Origin: Gracilaria domingensis
Taxonomy: Eukaryota > Rhodophyta > Florideophyceae > Gracilariales > Gracilariaceae
Reading direction: 5' to 3'
DNA: 53,369 nt
Assembly: GCA_022539475.1 (NCBI GenBank)
Contig: VCMS01000009.1
Coordinates: 19,572 to 72,940, forward strand
The notes under the pieces were generated by a model. The model saw nothing but the letters and a program-made list of their open reading frames with translations. It made no database searches and had not been told where the DNA came from. Both the position numbers and the translations under genes were made by a program. Below are positions 52,296-53,369 of this stretch, in pieces. Numbering within the stretch: position 1 is the first letter of the stretch; each line of letters begins with the position of its first letter.

Positions 52296-53369
52296 TTTAG
52301 GGGATTAGGGGATTAGGGGATTAGGGGATTTAGGGGTTTAGGGGATTAGGGGATTAGGGGATTAGGGGGTTTTTGGGGATTAGGGGATTTAGGGGATTTA
52401 GGGGATTAGGGGATTTAGGGGATTTAGGGGATTTAGGGGATTAGGGGATTAGGGGATTTAGGGGATTTAGGGGATTTAGGGGATTAGGGGATTTAGGGGA
52501 TTTAGGGATTAGGGGATTAGGGGATTTAGGGGATTAGGGGATTTAGGGGATTAGGGGATTAGGGGATTAGGGGATTTAGGGGATTTAGGGGATTAGGGGA
52601 TTTAGGGGATTAGGGGATTTAGGGGATTAGGGGATTAGGGGATTAGGGGATTTAGGGATTAGGGGATTTAGGGGATTTAGGGGATTAGGGGATTTAGGGG
52701 ATTAGGGGATTAGGGGATTAGGGGATTAGGGGATTTAGGGGATTAGGGGATTAGGGGATTTAGGGGATTTAGGGGATTAGGGGATTTAGGGGATTTAGGG
52801 GATTTAGGGGATTAGGGGATTTAGGGGATTAGGGGATTTAGGGGATTAGGGGATTAGGGGATTTAGGGGATTAGGGGATTAGGGGATTTAGGGGATTAGG
52901 GGATTAGGGGATTTAGGGGATTAGGGGATTTAGGGGATTTAGGGGATTTAGGGGATTAGGGGATTTAGGGGATTAGGGGATTTAGGGGATTAGGGGATTT
53001 AGGGGATTTAGGGGATTAGGGGATTTAGGGGATTTAGGGGATTAGGGGATTTAGGGGATTAGGGGATTTAGGGGATTTAGGGGATTAGGGGATTTAGGGG
53101 ATTAGGGGATTTAGGGGATTAGGGGATTTAGGGGATTAGGGGATTTAGGGGATTTAGGGGATTTAGGGGATTTAGGGGATTTAGGGGATTAGGGGATTTA
53201 GGGGATTTAGGGGATTAGGGGATTAGGGGATTAGGGGATTAGGGGATTAGGGGATTTAGGGGATTTAGGGGATTTAGGGGATTAGGGGATTAGGGGATTT
53301 AGGGGATTAGGGGATTTAGGGGATTAGGGGATTTAGGGGATTTAGGGATTAGGATTTAGGGGATTTAGG
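52296..53369 (+). repeat. Telomere-type array, mixed TTAGGGGA and TTTAGGGGA units
   Basis: Over at least 1,074 bases the strand is built of 8-nt (TTAGGGGA) and 9-nt (TTTAGGGGA) units in irregular order, to the end of the window. Rare variants are TTTAGGGA (for example near 52505 and 52654) and one GGGGGTTTTTGGGG at about 52365-52378. The G-rich strand points 5' to 3' toward the window end, as in a right chromosome end. The unit differs from the plant TTTAGGG and animal TTAGGG types by four Gs and a following A. Confidence 0.93.

Noticed and set aside
1..53369. tRNA and rRNA genes
   Set aside because: No cloverleaf with proper T-loop and acceptor pairing and no rRNA core sequence was found by eye on either strand. 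A covariance-model scan would be decisive.
1..53369. Bacterial contamination, because of ParB, RF1, DXR and PyrC
   Set aside because: These genes are flanked by eukaryotic transposons and a telomere, lack operon structure and ribosome-binding sites, and fit organelle-targeted or endosymbiont-derived families.

Overview
The window looks like the right end of a nuclear chromosome arm from a photosynthetic eukaryote, most likely a red alga. The last ~1.07 kb is a G-rich telomere-type array whose G-strand runs toward the 3' end. Genes lie singly on both strands with no operons, at least two GT-AG introns can be inferred, and there is a DXR (MEP-pathway) gene with an N-terminal leader. Hallmarks of eukaryotic transposons are abundant: Ty3/Gypsy-type chromodomain, DIRS-type RT/RNase H/tyrosine recombinase, hAT and Plavaka-like transposases. 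The red-algal placement is inference from these traits and from general resemblance; no rRNA or organelle marker is present to prove it.

Layout. 1-7028: decayed LTR-retrotransposon debris (chromodomain relic, antisense Gag-like relic, polypurine tract, a long terminal repeat, then a precisely ended LTR in the opposite orientation). 7044-9680: a long DIRS-like RT-RNase H-tyrosine recombinase ORF, 5'-truncated exactly at that LTR. 10014-12200: degenerate hAT transposon. 12200-17750: GC-rich and pyrimidine-rich sequence with no confident gene, including a duplication around the single N. 17800-19600: a short repeat and two frameshifted copies of metabolic genes (ribulose-phosphate 3-epimerase; a ketopantoate-reductase-like protein). 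20430-22270: convergent pair of HAD-like paralogues, one without the nucleophile. 22311-27897: an intact ParB-domain protein and an intact 1010-residue Plavaka-like transposase on the same strand, separated by six GC-rich palindromes inside a larger inverted repeat. 28261-29671: a cluster of near-perfect hairpins and a direct duplication. 29960-33665: two Gag-like relics and two LTRs. 34480-37343: a nearly intact hAT element. 37675-44471: ABITRAM-like gene, DXR, ZIP transporter relic, organellar-type release factor 1 relic and an ARM-repeat fragment. 45440-49529: two divergently transcribed, related recombinase-like genes, one split by a poly-C-rich stretch that behaves like an intron. 49608-50560: dihydroorotase relic. 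50600-52295: subtelomeric spacer. 52296-53369: telomere array.

How it works together. Most of the window is a subtelomeric graveyard: transposons nested in each other plus copies of housekeeping genes that carry frameshifts, lost catalytic residues or a single stop codon. The best candidates for something undescribed are the Plavaka-transposase/palindrome-array/ParB unit, the head-to-head pair of recombinase-like genes, the mixed 8/9-nt telomere repeat, and the repeated finding of one in-frame TAG in otherwise open genes. All assignments come from reading the sequence without database searches.
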